Shown piece by piece: positions 6,829 to 14,659 of a stretch of DNA of 25,739 nt. How positions within the stretch are numbered: position 1 is the first letter of the stretch; each line of letters starts with the position of its first letter. Position numbers and translations under genes: made by a program. Source of the DNA: JBOFDK01 sp051650305. Its GTDB lineage: Bacteria; Bacillota; Clostridia; Lachnospirales; Cellulosilyticaceae. Location: contig JBOFIT010000046.1 of the NCBI GenBank assembly GCA_051650305.1, positions 1-25,739 on the forward strand, read 5' to 3'. The notes under the pieces are model-generated. The model worked only from the letters and a program-made list of their open reading frames with translations. It was not told the origin of the DNA and made no database searches.

Positions 6829-8145
6829 TGCCGCTTTTTTATGCCAGAAGAGCATCGCACCTGCAAGGAGTAAAGCGCAAAGACCTGCGTATACCCAGAA
6901 AAGAGCATTGCCCATGCTACCAGCTAAAATCATAAGGGAACCGAAAATCGCAAGGATTGGATTCAGTTTACTTCTCCAAAGGCCTTTGATTTCACCTGAT
7001 TTCCCAAGTTGGAATACTTTGACATAAAGTACAATGTAAAGTAAATAATTAATGGTAATACTAATCTCAGAGATATCTGAGTTTGGAAGAAGACCTGTTT
7101 TCTGTGTGAAGTAATGCACAACCATCCAGAATGCACAAAGTACAAAAGCAATAAGTGCAGATGGGATAGATACACCGAGGCCTTCATTCATCTCGCTTAC
7201 TTTCTTAGAATGTGGGAACATACCACGAATAGCTAAAGAGTAAGGTAAGCGAATAAGTCCTAAGGTAAGACCGTTTACAGTTCCCATAACAGAAATAATA
7301 ACGAATATAAGAATAAGTTTACCACCAAAGCTACCGAAGAGTTGATTCGCAGCTACATAAACGTGGTCATTACCTAGCGCCATAACTTGGTCTGGACCGA
7401 TATAAATACTGATACCTACAAAGTAAAGAATGTAGATGAAAAGGATAAATATAGGAGCAGCAATAAGTGCTAATGGTAGATTTTTCTTTGGATTTTTGAT
7501 TTCATGTCCAATAGAAGTAGAGACAATCCAACCATCAAAAGAAAAGGCAATAGGTGCAAGTGCTGTAATCCAAGCAGCAGATTCCATTTTTGAAATGTGA
7601 GTCATATCGATATGACCAGGATCACCATAAAGGATACCTAGTGCCGCGATGATGAATAATGGTATAAGCTTAATAATTGTTGAAGCATTTTGGAAGTAAC
7701 CACCGAGTTTTGTAGATAAAACATTACATATAAAAAGAGCAGTCATAATACCAAAACCAATTAAAATCTCAATCCCTAAAGTACTTTGAATACCAAAGAG
7801 TAGGGCAGTATAAACCCCTACCACCCAAGCAACTACCGCAATAAGTGTAGGATAGTAAAGAAATGTGTGGAACCATCCAAAGGCACAAGCGATATGTTTG
7901 TTACATGTGTCCTCAGCGTATGTAATGATGCCGCCTGGTTTGTCGTTACGTGATGCAAGCTCTGCAATTGTTAAACTACCAAAAATAATACTGATAGCTG
8001 CAAGACAGAATACGAGCACACCAAGGGCGATACTTCCGCCAGTTGCAACTAAGATATCATCACTTTTAAAGAAGATTCCAGATCCGATAACGATACCTAC
8101 GATCATTGCAATAGCTGTAAATAAGCCGTATTGTTTTTTTTCCAT
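6823..8145 (-). CDS. APC-superfamily amino acid permease (SteT/LAT-like)
   Basis: A 440-residue inner-membrane transporter with about twelve hydrophobic segments and a short basic tail. The first helix carries the APC signature IGSGIFFKSDDI (unwound TM1 Gly-rich motif that binds the substrate amino group). It continues through the second helix and the charged loop AELASRNDKPGGIITYAE. The overall pattern, including GWFHTFLYYPTLIAVVAWVVG, resembles the SteT/YkbA serine-threonine exchanger group and LAT-type exchangers. The exact amino acid cannot be assigned. The AGAGG ribosome binding site lies 7 bases before the ATG at 8145. It is transcribed convergently to ferredoxin and divergently from typA, so it is probably a single gene. 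Confidence 0.85.
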   Translation of the reverse strand: MEKKQYGLFTAIAMIVGIVIGSGIFFKSDDILVATGGSIALGVLVFCLAAISIIFGSLTIAELASRNDKPGGIITYAEDTCNKHIACAFGWFHTFLYYPTLIAVVAWVVGVYTALLFGIQSTLGIEILIGFGIMTALFICNVLSTKLGGYFQNASTIIKLIPLFIIAALGILYGDPGHIDMTHISKMESAAWITALAPIAFSFDGWIVSTSIGHEIKNPKKNLPLALIAAPIFILFIYILYFVGISIYIGPDQVMALGNDHVYVAANQLFGSFGGKLILIFVIISVMGTVNGLTLGLIRLPYSLAIRGMFPHSKKVSEMNEGLGVSIPSALIAFVLCAFWMVVHYFTQKTGLLPNSDISEISITINYLLYIVLYVKVFQLGKSGEIKGLWRSKLNPILAIFGSLMILAGSMGNALFWVYAGLCALLLAGAMLFWHKKAAK

Positions 8146-8219
8146 AGTCTACCTCTTTCTTGTCTAATATTAGGTCGTGTATTTAAGCTATACCCCTAGG
8201 AGTATTTATAAATATTAGT

Positions 8220-8225
8220 AGTATA
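8220..8225 (-). promoter_or_regulatory. Candidate -10 box for the permease
   Basis: On the minus strand TATACT occurs 75 bases upstream of the permease start within an AT-rich leader. The -35 region is weak, so confidence is low. Confidence 0.35.
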
Positions 8226-8318
8226 GCATAGGCTTATCCATAAAGAAAATAAAATTTTTTCAAAAAATATATCTAAAAATGGATAGAAAATGTTTCAAAT
8301 ATAGTCAGAAGTTACATC

Positions 8319-8354
8319 TTGAGTATTTGTGTATACATGTGATACAATATACAC
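8319..8354 (+). promoter_or_regulatory. typA promoter with flanking repeat
   Basis: TTGAGT (8319-8324), an 18-base spacer and TACAAT (8343-8348) form a probable promoter. GTGTATA (8329-8335) and TATACAC (8348-8354) form an inverted repeat around the -10 region, and ATATACAC recurs at 8373-8380. A regulator may bind here. Confidence 0.5.
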
Positions 8355-8399
8355 TTGTGACAATACTATGTCATATACACAGAAATGAGGTATCCATTT

Positions 8400-10208
8400 A
8401 TGAGTCATGAAAAAATTATTAATATAGCAGTTATTGCCCACGTTGATGCAGGAAAATCTACATTAGTAGATGCGTTCTTAACTCAAAACGGCGTATTTAG
8501 AGAAAATCAAGAAGTTGTAGATTGTGTGATGGATAGCAACTCTTTAGAGAGAGAGCGTGGTATTACAATCTATTCAAAAAACTGTTCTATCAGATATAAA
8601 AATTACAAAATTAATATAGTAGATACACCAGGACATAGTGACTTCTCATCTGAGGTAGAGCGTGTAATCCGTACAGTTGATACAGTTATCTTACTTGTAG
8701 ACTCTATTGAAGGGCCTATGCCACAAACACGTTTCGTACTTCAAAAGTCACTTGAGCTTGGTCTTAAGCCAATCCTTGTTATCAACAAGATTGACAAACC
8801 AAACCATCGTGCAGAAGAAGTAGTAGACATGACATTTGACTTATTCGTAGACTTAAATGCGAACGATGAGCAATTAGACTTCCCAATCCTTTACGGAATT
8901 GGTAAGCAAGGTATCATGCAATACGAACTTGATCAACCATCAGAAGACATCGTACCGTTATTAGAGACTATCATCGAGCAAGTAGGGGAATACCCAAATC
9001 AAGATGATGACGCACTTCAAATGCAAATTAGTGCATTAGCATACGATGATTACATTGGTCGTCTTGGTATCGGCCGTATTTACAAAGGTAAAATCAAAGA
9101 AGGTCAAACAGTTCAGATTTCAAGCAACGAAGGTACACTTCGTACAGGCCGTGTCGTTAAACTTATGGCTTACGAAGGCTTACGCCAAGTTCAACAAGAA
9201 GAAATGGGTAGCGGTGATATCGCTGTAATCGCTGGTATCAGTGACATTTCTATCGGAGAAACAATTGGTGAAGTAGGTAAGGTAGATGCAATGCCTCCTA
9301 TCACAATTGAAGATCCAACACTTGCTATGAACTTCCTTGTTAACGATTCACCATTTGCAGGTCAAAGTGGTAAATTCGTAACAACACGTCATATCAAAGA
9401 TCGTTTAGAAAAAGAATTAGAAATCAACGTAGGTCTTAAAGTAGAACCAATGGAAACAACAGATGGTTACCGCGTTGCAGGACGTGGAGAACTTCACTTA
9501 TCAATCCTTATCGAAAACATGAGACGTGAAGGGTATGAGCTTGGGGTTTCAAAACCAGAGGTTATCATGCACAGAGATGAAAATGGCAAACTTGTAGAGC
9601 CAGTTGAGCGTGTAATCATTACTTTACCAGAAGAATACTCAGGTACAGTAATCAGCAAGCTTAACATGAGAAAAGCATCAATGGAAAGTATGGAGCCAGA
9701 AAATGGTTACATGCGTATCGAGTATTTATGTCCAACACGTGCACTTCTAGGATTTAGAAGTGAATTAATCACAGATTCACGTGGTGAAGCGACAATGGTA
9801 CGTCGTATTGAAGGGTACACAGACTACGTAGGTGAGTTACCAAGAAGAGGTAATGGTGCACTTATCGCTCAAGAGCTTGGTACAACAATGGGTTATGCCT
9901 TAAATAACTTAGAAGATCGTGGTACATTATTCGTAAAACCAGCGACAGAAGTTTATGAAGGTATGATTATCGGGATGAACGCACGTCGTGAAGATATGAC
10001 AGTTAACCCATGTAAAAACAAGAAACTTACAAATACACGTTCTTCTGGAGCGGATGACGCAGTACGTCTTTCACCTCCAAAAATCTTCACATTAGAAGAA
10101 GCGTTAGAGTTTATTGAAGATGATGAATTAGTAGAAGTAACACCAGCAGCGATTCGTCTTCGTAAAAAATATTTAAAAGAGTCAGACCGTAAAAGAGCTA
10201 ATAAATAA
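8400..10208 (+). CDS. typA: Translational GTPase TypA/BipA
   Basis: A 602-residue ribosome-associated GTPase of the EF-G-like family. G1 reads AHVDAGKST (Lys19), G3 DTPGHSDF and G4 NKIDKP. The ERGITI switch-I motif is present, and the TypA-type C-terminal domain follows after about residue 480. TypA binds the 70S ribosome at the A-site side and is needed for 50S assembly and growth under cold or stress. A start at 8385 (five codons earlier, in frame) has no ribosome binding site and is unlikely: the only one is TGAGGT (8386-8391), 8 to 9 bases before 8400. A tetracycline-resistance ribosomal protection protein was considered, but the length and C-terminal sequence fit TypA. Confidence 0.95.
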   Translation: MSHEKIINIAVIAHVDAGKSTLVDAFLTQNGVFRENQEVVDCVMDSNSLERERGITIYSKNCSIRYKNYKINIVDTPGHSDFSSEVERVIRTVDTVILLVDSIEGPMPQTRFVLQKSLELGLKPILVINKIDKPNHRAEEVVDMTFDLFVDLNANDEQLDFPILYGIGKQGIMQYELDQPSEDIVPLLETIIEQVGEYPNQDDDALQMQISALAYDDYIGRLGIGRIYKGKIKEGQTVQISSNEGTLRTGRVVKLMAYEGLRQVQQEEMGSGDIAVIAGISDISIGETIGEVGKVDAMPPITIEDPTLAMNFLVNDSPFAGQSGKFVTTRHIKDRLEKELEINVGLKVEPMETTDGYRVAGRGELHLSILIENMRREGYELGVSKPEVIMHRDENGKLVEPVERVIITLPEEYSGTVISKLNMRKASMESMEPENGYMRIEYLCPTRALLGFRSELITDSRGEATMVRRIEGYTDYVGELPRRGNGALIAQELGTTMGYALNNLEDRGTLFVKPATEVYEGMIIGMNARREDMTVNPCKNKKLTNTRSSGADDAVRLSPPKIFTLEEALEFIEDDELVEVTPAAIRLRKKYLKESDRKRANK

Positions 10209-10218
10209 ATCAAAATGA

Positions 10219-10251
10219 GGAGAGATACACGTGATGTGTATCTCTTTTTTA
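10219..10251 (+). terminator. typA terminator
   Basis: AGAGATACAC (10221-10230) and GTGTATCTCT (10236-10245) make a 10-bp perfect stem with a GTGAT loop, followed by six T. Confidence 0.9.
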
Positions 10252-10259
10252 ATGTAAAG

Positions 10260-10288
10260 TTGTAAATTTTCTAATAAGTGTATATAAT
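10260..10288 (+). promoter_or_regulatory. Promoter of the zinc-ribbon cassette
   Basis: TTGTAA (10260-10265), a 17-base spacer and TATAAT (10283-10288) precede the first cassette gene by 45 bases. No terminator separates the three genes that follow. Confidence 0.75.
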
Positions 10289-10333
10289 GTAAAGGACTAT
10301 CTGTACCAAATATTGAAGTCAAGGGGGAATAGT

Positions 10334-12283
10334 ATGGAATGTAAACAATGTGGAGCAAGCCTCAAGGAAGGTGCCAAGTTTTGTGCTAAGTGTGGGGAAA
10401 GGGTAGAAGAGTTGGCAGTAGAGGTGACAGAAACAAGCGTAGAAATGACGGCAGAAGAAAAGTCCACAGAAGAACAGACCACAGAAGAGAAAATCACAGA
10501 AGAACAAATCATAGAAGATGAAATTACAAAAGAAACGTCCATAGAAGATGAGGTCGTAAATGAAGTAGCTACAGAGGATGAAAATAGAGATGAACAAACG
10601 GAGGAAATCATTCCGTCAAATCAGTGTATGTACTGTAAGAAGGAACTGAAGCCAGGTGCTAAGTTTTGTCCATACTGTGGACAGCAACAAATAGGTGAAG
10701 TCATCAACCAAACACCCGTAGCTGTAGAGCCAACAGAACCAATAGTAGAAAAAGAAGCAATGCCAGAAGAAGAACAGTTAGCAGAAGAAAAGCCTGAAGA
10801 AGTAAAAACAGCAGAAGTAAAATTAGTAGAAGAAAAGCCAGTAGAAGAAAAGCCAGTTCAAGAAGATGTACCAAAGAAAAATAAAAAGAAATTACTGCTA
10901 GGAGCTATTGGTGTAGTAGGCGTTGTTGCTTGTATAGGAATAGGCGCAAGTTTACTGCAAGGGTTAGGTAGTGGCACGGATACAATGGCACTAGGTATGT
11001 ATACCAATGAAGACGAAGAAGTTTTTATAACCAATGACAAAGGAAAGTTTATAGAAGTTGGCGATATGACAGATATCAGACAATTTAAATACAGCCAAGA
11101 CGGTAAGAATACGTACATATCAATGGATGATGCCTTGTATCGTATAGACGGGAAAAAAGTTGTAGAGTTAGCAGATGACGTAGAAAGCTATGCGATTTCT
11201 AGTGATGGCAAAGTGGTGATTTATCTACAAGAAAATAGTAATGGGGATTATACACTGATTTATCAGATGAAGGGCAAAAAAGCAGTGGAAGTCTGTGAAG
11301 AGGCTGGCTATAACGCCTATATAAGTCCTAAGGGTAAATATATGGTCTACAGAGATCAAGAAGAAGAACAAACCGTACTTTACACACAAAGTGGTGAGAA
11401 GAAGACAATCAAAGATATGTATACACCGCTAGGGGTAAATGATGAAGGTAGTGTGATAGGGTATTCTATGGATGAAGATGCTTTTTATCTCGTGAAGGGT
11501 GACGAACATATTGAACTTGGAGAAGGAAATACGAGACTATTTGCGTCAGGAGACTTGAAGACCATCTATATGGAAGAAGAAGGTGCACTTCGTTGCTACC
11601 AAAATGGAAAAATCCATAAAGTAATGGATAAAGTACGTGATGTGAGCCCAATCAAGCGAACGCAAAAAGAAGTGGTCTTAGCTTTCGGCAAAGATCAGGA
11701 CACTTATGTGACATTACAAGGGGAGGCAGCAGCTAAGTTAGGCAAAAACGTAAGTTACTACACTATAAAGACAGCCAAGAAGTCAAATACATTTTACTTT
11801 GAGAACAATGGCAAGTTGTATATAAAGGCATTTAACAATAAAGGAAAAGAAACCACAGATGAGAAGATTGAGACAGATATGTTTGACGTAGCTTATTCAC
11901 CTGATGGCAAGTACTATACTTATAACAAGGATGGACAAATCTTTAGTGGATCTGAGAGCAAGAAACCAAAGATGGTAAGTGAATCAGGTAGTGAATGTTA
12001 CGTTGCGAATAATGGAGATGTAAGATTCATCGGCTCATTTGATACGCTTTTCTATGCAAAAGGCGGAAAAAATGCAAAAGAAGTAGCTGAGGATGTTTAT
12101 GCCATTGCAGGAGTAGCAGGAAATAAAACGTATGTCGTAGATGAAGAAGATAATTTCTATGAACAACAAGGCACAGGTAAATTAAAGCTTATTGCTGAAG
12201 ATGTAGAGGAAGCTTCTATCATGGGTACAACCCGAGTAGCAGAGGATTTCTATAATTATAACTTTAGTCAAATAGGTTATTAA
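10334..12283 (+). CDS. Double zinc-ribbon membrane protein with beta-propeller-like exterior
   Basis: A protein of about 649 residues. Two zinc ribbons lie at the N-terminus: CKQCGASL...FCAKCG (Cys3, 6, 17, 20) and CMYCKKEL...FCPYCG (Cys98, 101, 112, 115). They are separated and followed by long Glu/Lys/Thr/Pro-rich low-complexity linkers. A single membrane helix follows at about residues 187-210. The rest (residues 215-649) repeats short beta-strand units such as YAISSDGKVVIY, YISPKGKYMVYR and YSPDGKYYTY. This pattern resembles WD40/TolB-like propeller blades and lies outside the cell if the zinc ribbons are cytosolic. The ATG at 10334 follows AAGGGGG by 6 bases; an in-frame TTG at 10313 lacks a site. 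Function unknown; a ligand-sensing or envelope-scaffold role is speculation. Confidence 0.8.
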   Translation: MECKQCGASLKEGAKFCAKCGERVEELAVEVTETSVEMTAEEKSTEEQTTEEKITEEQIIEDEITKETSIEDEVVNEVATEDENRDEQTEEIIPSNQCMYCKKELKPGAKFCPYCGQQQIGEVINQTPVAVEPTEPIVEKEAMPEEEQLAEEKPEEVKTAEVKLVEEKPVEEKPVQEDVPKKNKKKLLLGAIGVVGVVACIGIGASLLQGLGSGTDTMALGMYTNEDEEVFITNDKGKFIEVGDMTDIRQFKYSQDGKNTYISMDDALYRIDGKKVVELADDVESYAISSDGKVVIYLQENSNGDYTLIYQMKGKKAVEVCEEAGYNAYISPKGKYMVYRDQEEEQTVLYTQSGEKKTIKDMYTPLGVNDEGSVIGYSMDEDAFYLVKGDEHIELGEGNTRLFASGDLKTIYMEEEGALRCYQNGKIHKVMDKVRDVSPIKRTQKEVVLAFGKDQDTYVTLQGEAAAKLGKNVSYYTIKTAKKSNTFYFENNGKLYIKAFNNKGKETTDEKIETDMFDVAYSPDGKYYTYNKDGQIFSGSESKKPKMVSESGSECYVANNGDVRFIGSFDTLFYAKGGKNAKEVAEDVYAIAGVAGNKTYVVDEEDNFYEQQGTGKLKLIAEDVEEASIMGTTRVAEDFYNYNFSQIGY

Positions 12284-12314
12284 TTAAATAAAAACGAATT
12301 AGTAGGGGGAAAAA

Positions 12315-12707
12315 ATGAACGATTTATTTAACAAAATCAAAAAAAATATTGATAAGAGTATGACCACCGTAAGTGTAAAATCAAGTACAGCACTAGAAAT
12401 CAATAAGCTTAAAGCTGCTATCAAAACATTTAACACATCTATCGAACAACGTAAAAACGAACTAGGTGGGTTGGTTTATAACATGTATCTAGAAGGTGCT
12501 TATGATGAAAGTAAATTCGCTGAAATAGGCGAAACCATCAAAGGACTAGAAGTGCAAATCAAAGAAAAAGAAGCAGAGATTGAAAAAGTAAAAGAAGAAG
12601 AAAATCAAATCCTTGCAAAAGAAAGTGGCAAATTAGTATGTGAATGTGGTGCGGCGATAGAGGATGAAATGCTCTTCTGTGTAGAATGCGGAAAGAAAGT
12701 ACGCTAA
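12315..12707 (+). CDS. Coiled-coil protein with C-terminal zinc ribbon
   Basis: A 130-residue cytosolic protein. Residues about 25-105 form a heptad-rich, highly charged coiled coil (EINKLKAAIKTFNTSIEQ, then EVQIKEKEAEIEKVKEEE). The C-terminus is a short zinc ribbon with Cys109, Cys111, Cys122 and Cys125. The first pair is CxC rather than the usual CxxC, which is worth noting. It sits 31 bases after the double zinc-ribbon membrane protein and 28 bases before another membrane-anchored protein, so all three are probably co-transcribed. A physical link between the zinc ribbons, for example heterotypic docking beneath the membrane, is plausible but inferred. I recognise no named family. Confidence 0.8.
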   Translation: MNDLFNKIKKNIDKSMTTVSVKSSTALEINKLKAAIKTFNTSIEQRKNELGGLVYNMYLEGAYDESKFAEIGETIKGLEVQIKEKEAEIEKVKEEENQILAKESGKLVCECGAAIEDEMLFCVECGKKVR

Positions 12708-12735
12708 AGATAAATGAAAGAAAAGGGGATTAATA

Positions 12736-14277
12736 ATGGGAACAAATAAAAAAATGGGGATTATTATCGGCATCATTATGGGTGTTATGCTACTCGTAAT
12801 AGGGGTACCACTTTTTGCAGGAGATGCAATTATGGTACAGTTTATGCCACAGGCATACTTGACAAAAGCTTTTGCAAAGACTGGAGAAAAGATAGCTAAA
12901 GAAAGTGAACTTAAAAACAAAGCGTTACAAATGGTAGACTTTAATGCAGAAAAGGCGCTTGAATCGGCATACACAATAGGCCTTAAAAAAGTAAATGGAA
13001 TGCCTATAAGTGAGGTTGCAACAGGTCTAGACAAGATGGCACTCACTATAGAAGGAAAAAATAATGAAACTCAAAGTCTTCTAGGTATAGGGTTACAAGA
13101 TGGTAGCGAGAAAGTCGTTGCCCTTGAAATATACCAAGACGAAAAAGAAGTAGGGATCAGCATCCCACCGCTTATGAATGAATTCTTGATGGCAAAGACT
13201 GAGAACTTCAGTGAGAACTTTAATGCATCAGAACTTAGCAGAATCTTAGAAGTGACTATTCCAGATATGAATCTTGAAAATACTTGGAATTTCCAAGAAG
13301 TCATGAAGTCAGAGGACTTCGAAAAGAATATCGTAGAAATGAGCAAAGAACTTATAGAAGGTGTAAAAGTAAGCTACTTAGGAAGTGCTGAAGTTGAAGG
13401 TCAGAAGTGTAAACTTGTGTCTTTTAGTATTGAAGAAAAGGCTATCAAAAGTTTTCTTAACACTTACTACCAATTTATCTTAGAAGATTGTGGTTATGAA
13501 GCGTATCAAAAGCAAGTGATGCAACTTCAATATGCTGGTTATTACACAGATGAAGAAATCAATCAAATGTGGAATGAAATAAAAACAGAAATAAAAACTG
13601 TCTTTGATACAATGACCTTTGAAGACGGCATTACATGTGAGTATGCAATCAATAGTAAAGAACAAATCGTAAAGATGTTAGTAACCACAGATGTAGGCTA
13701 TGAAGGTGAAGTGCTCACTGTTGAAGCAGACTTAAGCTTTAAAGGTGAGAAGTATATCACAGATGATATCCAGTTTACAATGAGTTTCTCTGATGGAACA
13801 GATACTTTTGAGTGTAAAGTAGAGGCTACAAGCAATATGGCAGAAAAAACACCAGAGAAAAGTCAAGAAATCGTTGTGGCCTTTGGTGAAAAAGGTAGTG
13901 CTGATATGCTAGGAATCAACTTTAAGCACACGCAAAATGAAGATGATCAAAGTATTAAAGGGAAATTAAGCCTAGGATTTACTGACGAAGAGGAGCTAAA
14001 GCTTACTTATAAAGGTAAACTCAACTACGATGCAAAGCAAAAATTACTAGAAGTAGACCTTAGTACAGTGGAAGCAAGCTTTAAAGACTACTATGGGGAA
14101 TACAGCGCAGAACTTTATGTGAAAGGTAAACTTCAAAGTGTAGAACAGGCAGACTTAAAACCACAAAATAGTAAGGACTTACTAGCTATGACGGAAAATG
14201 ACTTGATGGGACTTGTAATGAATATGATGCTTAAGGCACAAGATATAATGAGTCGTTATGAAAGCTATATGTATTAA
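12736..14277 (+). CDS. Membrane-anchored extracytoplasmic protein, unknown family
   Basis: A 513-residue protein with a hydrophobic N-terminal anchor at about residues 7-28 and no lipobox. A large acidic, beta-rich exterior follows, with Gly/Thr-rich strands such as KISEGKYIT-type and KLSLGFTDEEELKLTYKG repeats in the last third. It has few cysteines. The architecture resembles bacterial cell-surface proteins whose exterior forms repeated beta domains, but no family is recognised. Its ribosome binding site is AAAAGGGG, 8 bases from the ATG. It is the last gene of the zinc-ribbon cassette and shares the promoter at 10260. Its partner role in a membrane complex with the two upstream gene products is inferred only from gene order. 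Confidence 0.75.
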   Translation: MGTNKKMGIIIGIIMGVMLLVIGVPLFAGDAIMVQFMPQAYLTKAFAKTGEKIAKESELKNKALQMVDFNAEKALESAYTIGLKKVNGMPISEVATGLDKMALTIEGKNNETQSLLGIGLQDGSEKVVALEIYQDEKEVGISIPPLMNEFLMAKTENFSENFNASELSRILEVTIPDMNLENTWNFQEVMKSEDFEKNIVEMSKELIEGVKVSYLGSAEVEGQKCKLVSFSIEEKAIKSFLNTYYQFILEDCGYEAYQKQVMQLQYAGYYTDEEINQMWNEIKTEIKTVFDTMTFEDGITCEYAINSKEQIVKMLVTTDVGYEGEVLTVEADLSFKGEKYITDDIQFTMSFSDGTDTFECKVEATSNMAEKTPEKSQEIVVAFGEKGSADMLGINFKHTQNEDDQSIKGKLSLGFTDEEELKLTYKGKLNYDAKQKLLEVDLSTVEASFKDYYGEYSAELYVKGKLQSVEQADLKPQNSKDLLAMTENDLMGLVMNMMLKAQDIMSRYESYMY

Positions 14278-14341
14278 AACGACAAAAAAACACATACTTA
14301 TATACAAAAATTAGTTATCTATACAAAGATATAAATTCTAC

Positions 14342-14370
14342 TTGTAAGTTCATAATAAACGTATTATAAT
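14342..14370 (+). promoter_or_regulatory. Promoter of the nucleoside importer operon
   Basis: TTGTAA (14342-14347), a 17-base spacer and a perfect TATAAT (14365-14370) precede the riboswitch leader. The 382-base stretch without genes (14278-14659) holds this promoter, a palindrome, the riboswitch and its terminator. Confidence 0.8.
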
Positions 14371-14379
14371 AACCTTAAA

Positions 14380-14400
14380 GAATCGAACGTTCGGTTTTTT
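14380..14400. promoter_or_regulatory. PurR-box-like palindrome near transcription start
   Basis: CGAACGTTCG (14384-14393) is a perfect palindrome about 10-15 bases past the -10 box. On the minus strand AAAACCGAACGTT matches 12 of 13 positions of the Firmicutes PurR box AWWWCCGAACWWT. A protein bound here would interfere with initiation or early elongation. No purR gene is in the window, so the binding protein is inferred. Confidence 0.5.
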
Positions 14401-14415
14401 AAAACAAATAATGTT

Positions 14416-14490
14416 AGAAACTCATATAAGTTTAGCAATAAGGGCTAAATGTTTCTACCGACTACCGTAAACAGTCTGGGCTATGAGTGA
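14416..14490 (+). ncRNA. Purine-family riboswitch aptamer
   Basis: Stem P1 is ACTCATA (14420-14426) paired with TATGAGT (14482-14488). P2 is TTTAGC/GCTAAA with loop AATAAGG; the J2-3 core is TTTCTACC; P3 carries the loop CCGTAAA. The L2 GG and L3 CC form the usual loop-loop kissing contact. The specificity base in J3-1 (GGGCTATGAGT) is C, equivalent to C74, which pairs with guanine-type ligands (adenine switches have U). Compared with the family, P3 has an extra unpaired U and there is an extra G near the J3-1 junction. It probably senses guanine or hypoxanthine and controls the downstream importer. A 2'-deoxyguanosine variant cannot be excluded without structure probing. Confidence 0.92.
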
Positions 14491-14606
14491 CGATAACACA
14501 CGTTAAGGTTAATAAATATTCGTTTATTTATAGAAAAAGGCGACTATTTATATTCTTATTAAGGTTACGTTACTCCCTGTCTCATAGACAGGGAGTTTTT
14601 TGTTTT
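14485..14606 (+). terminator. Riboswitch expression platform: antiterminator and terminator
   Basis: The terminator is ACTCCCTGTCT (14572-14582) with AGACAGGGAGT (14586-14596), an 11-bp stem with a CAT loop and a T-rich tail to 14606. GAGTGACG (14485-14492), half of which is the 3' strand of P1, can instead pair with CGTTACTC (14568-14575), which overlaps the 5' arm of the terminator; AAC (14495-14497) with GTT (14564-14566) extends it. Ligand locks P1 and frees the terminator, so the switch should turn transcription OFF at high purine. Confidence 0.85.
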
Positions 14607-14659
14607 AGAAGACCGAACATTAAATACATATAAATGATAATGATATGGAGGAGTAGAAG

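Noticed and set aside
8385..8399. typA start codon at 8385
   Set aside because: It has no ribosome binding site; the only one overlaps this ATG and is spaced for the ATG at 8400.
10313..10333. TTG start for the double zinc-ribbon protein
   Set aside because: No ribosome site precedes it, whereas AAGGGGG is correctly spaced before the ATG at 10334.
12633..13046. 137-residue minus-strand open frame across two cassette genes
   Set aside because: It is antisense to two genes with good ribosome sites, and its composition is low-complexity and Ile/Ser-rich.
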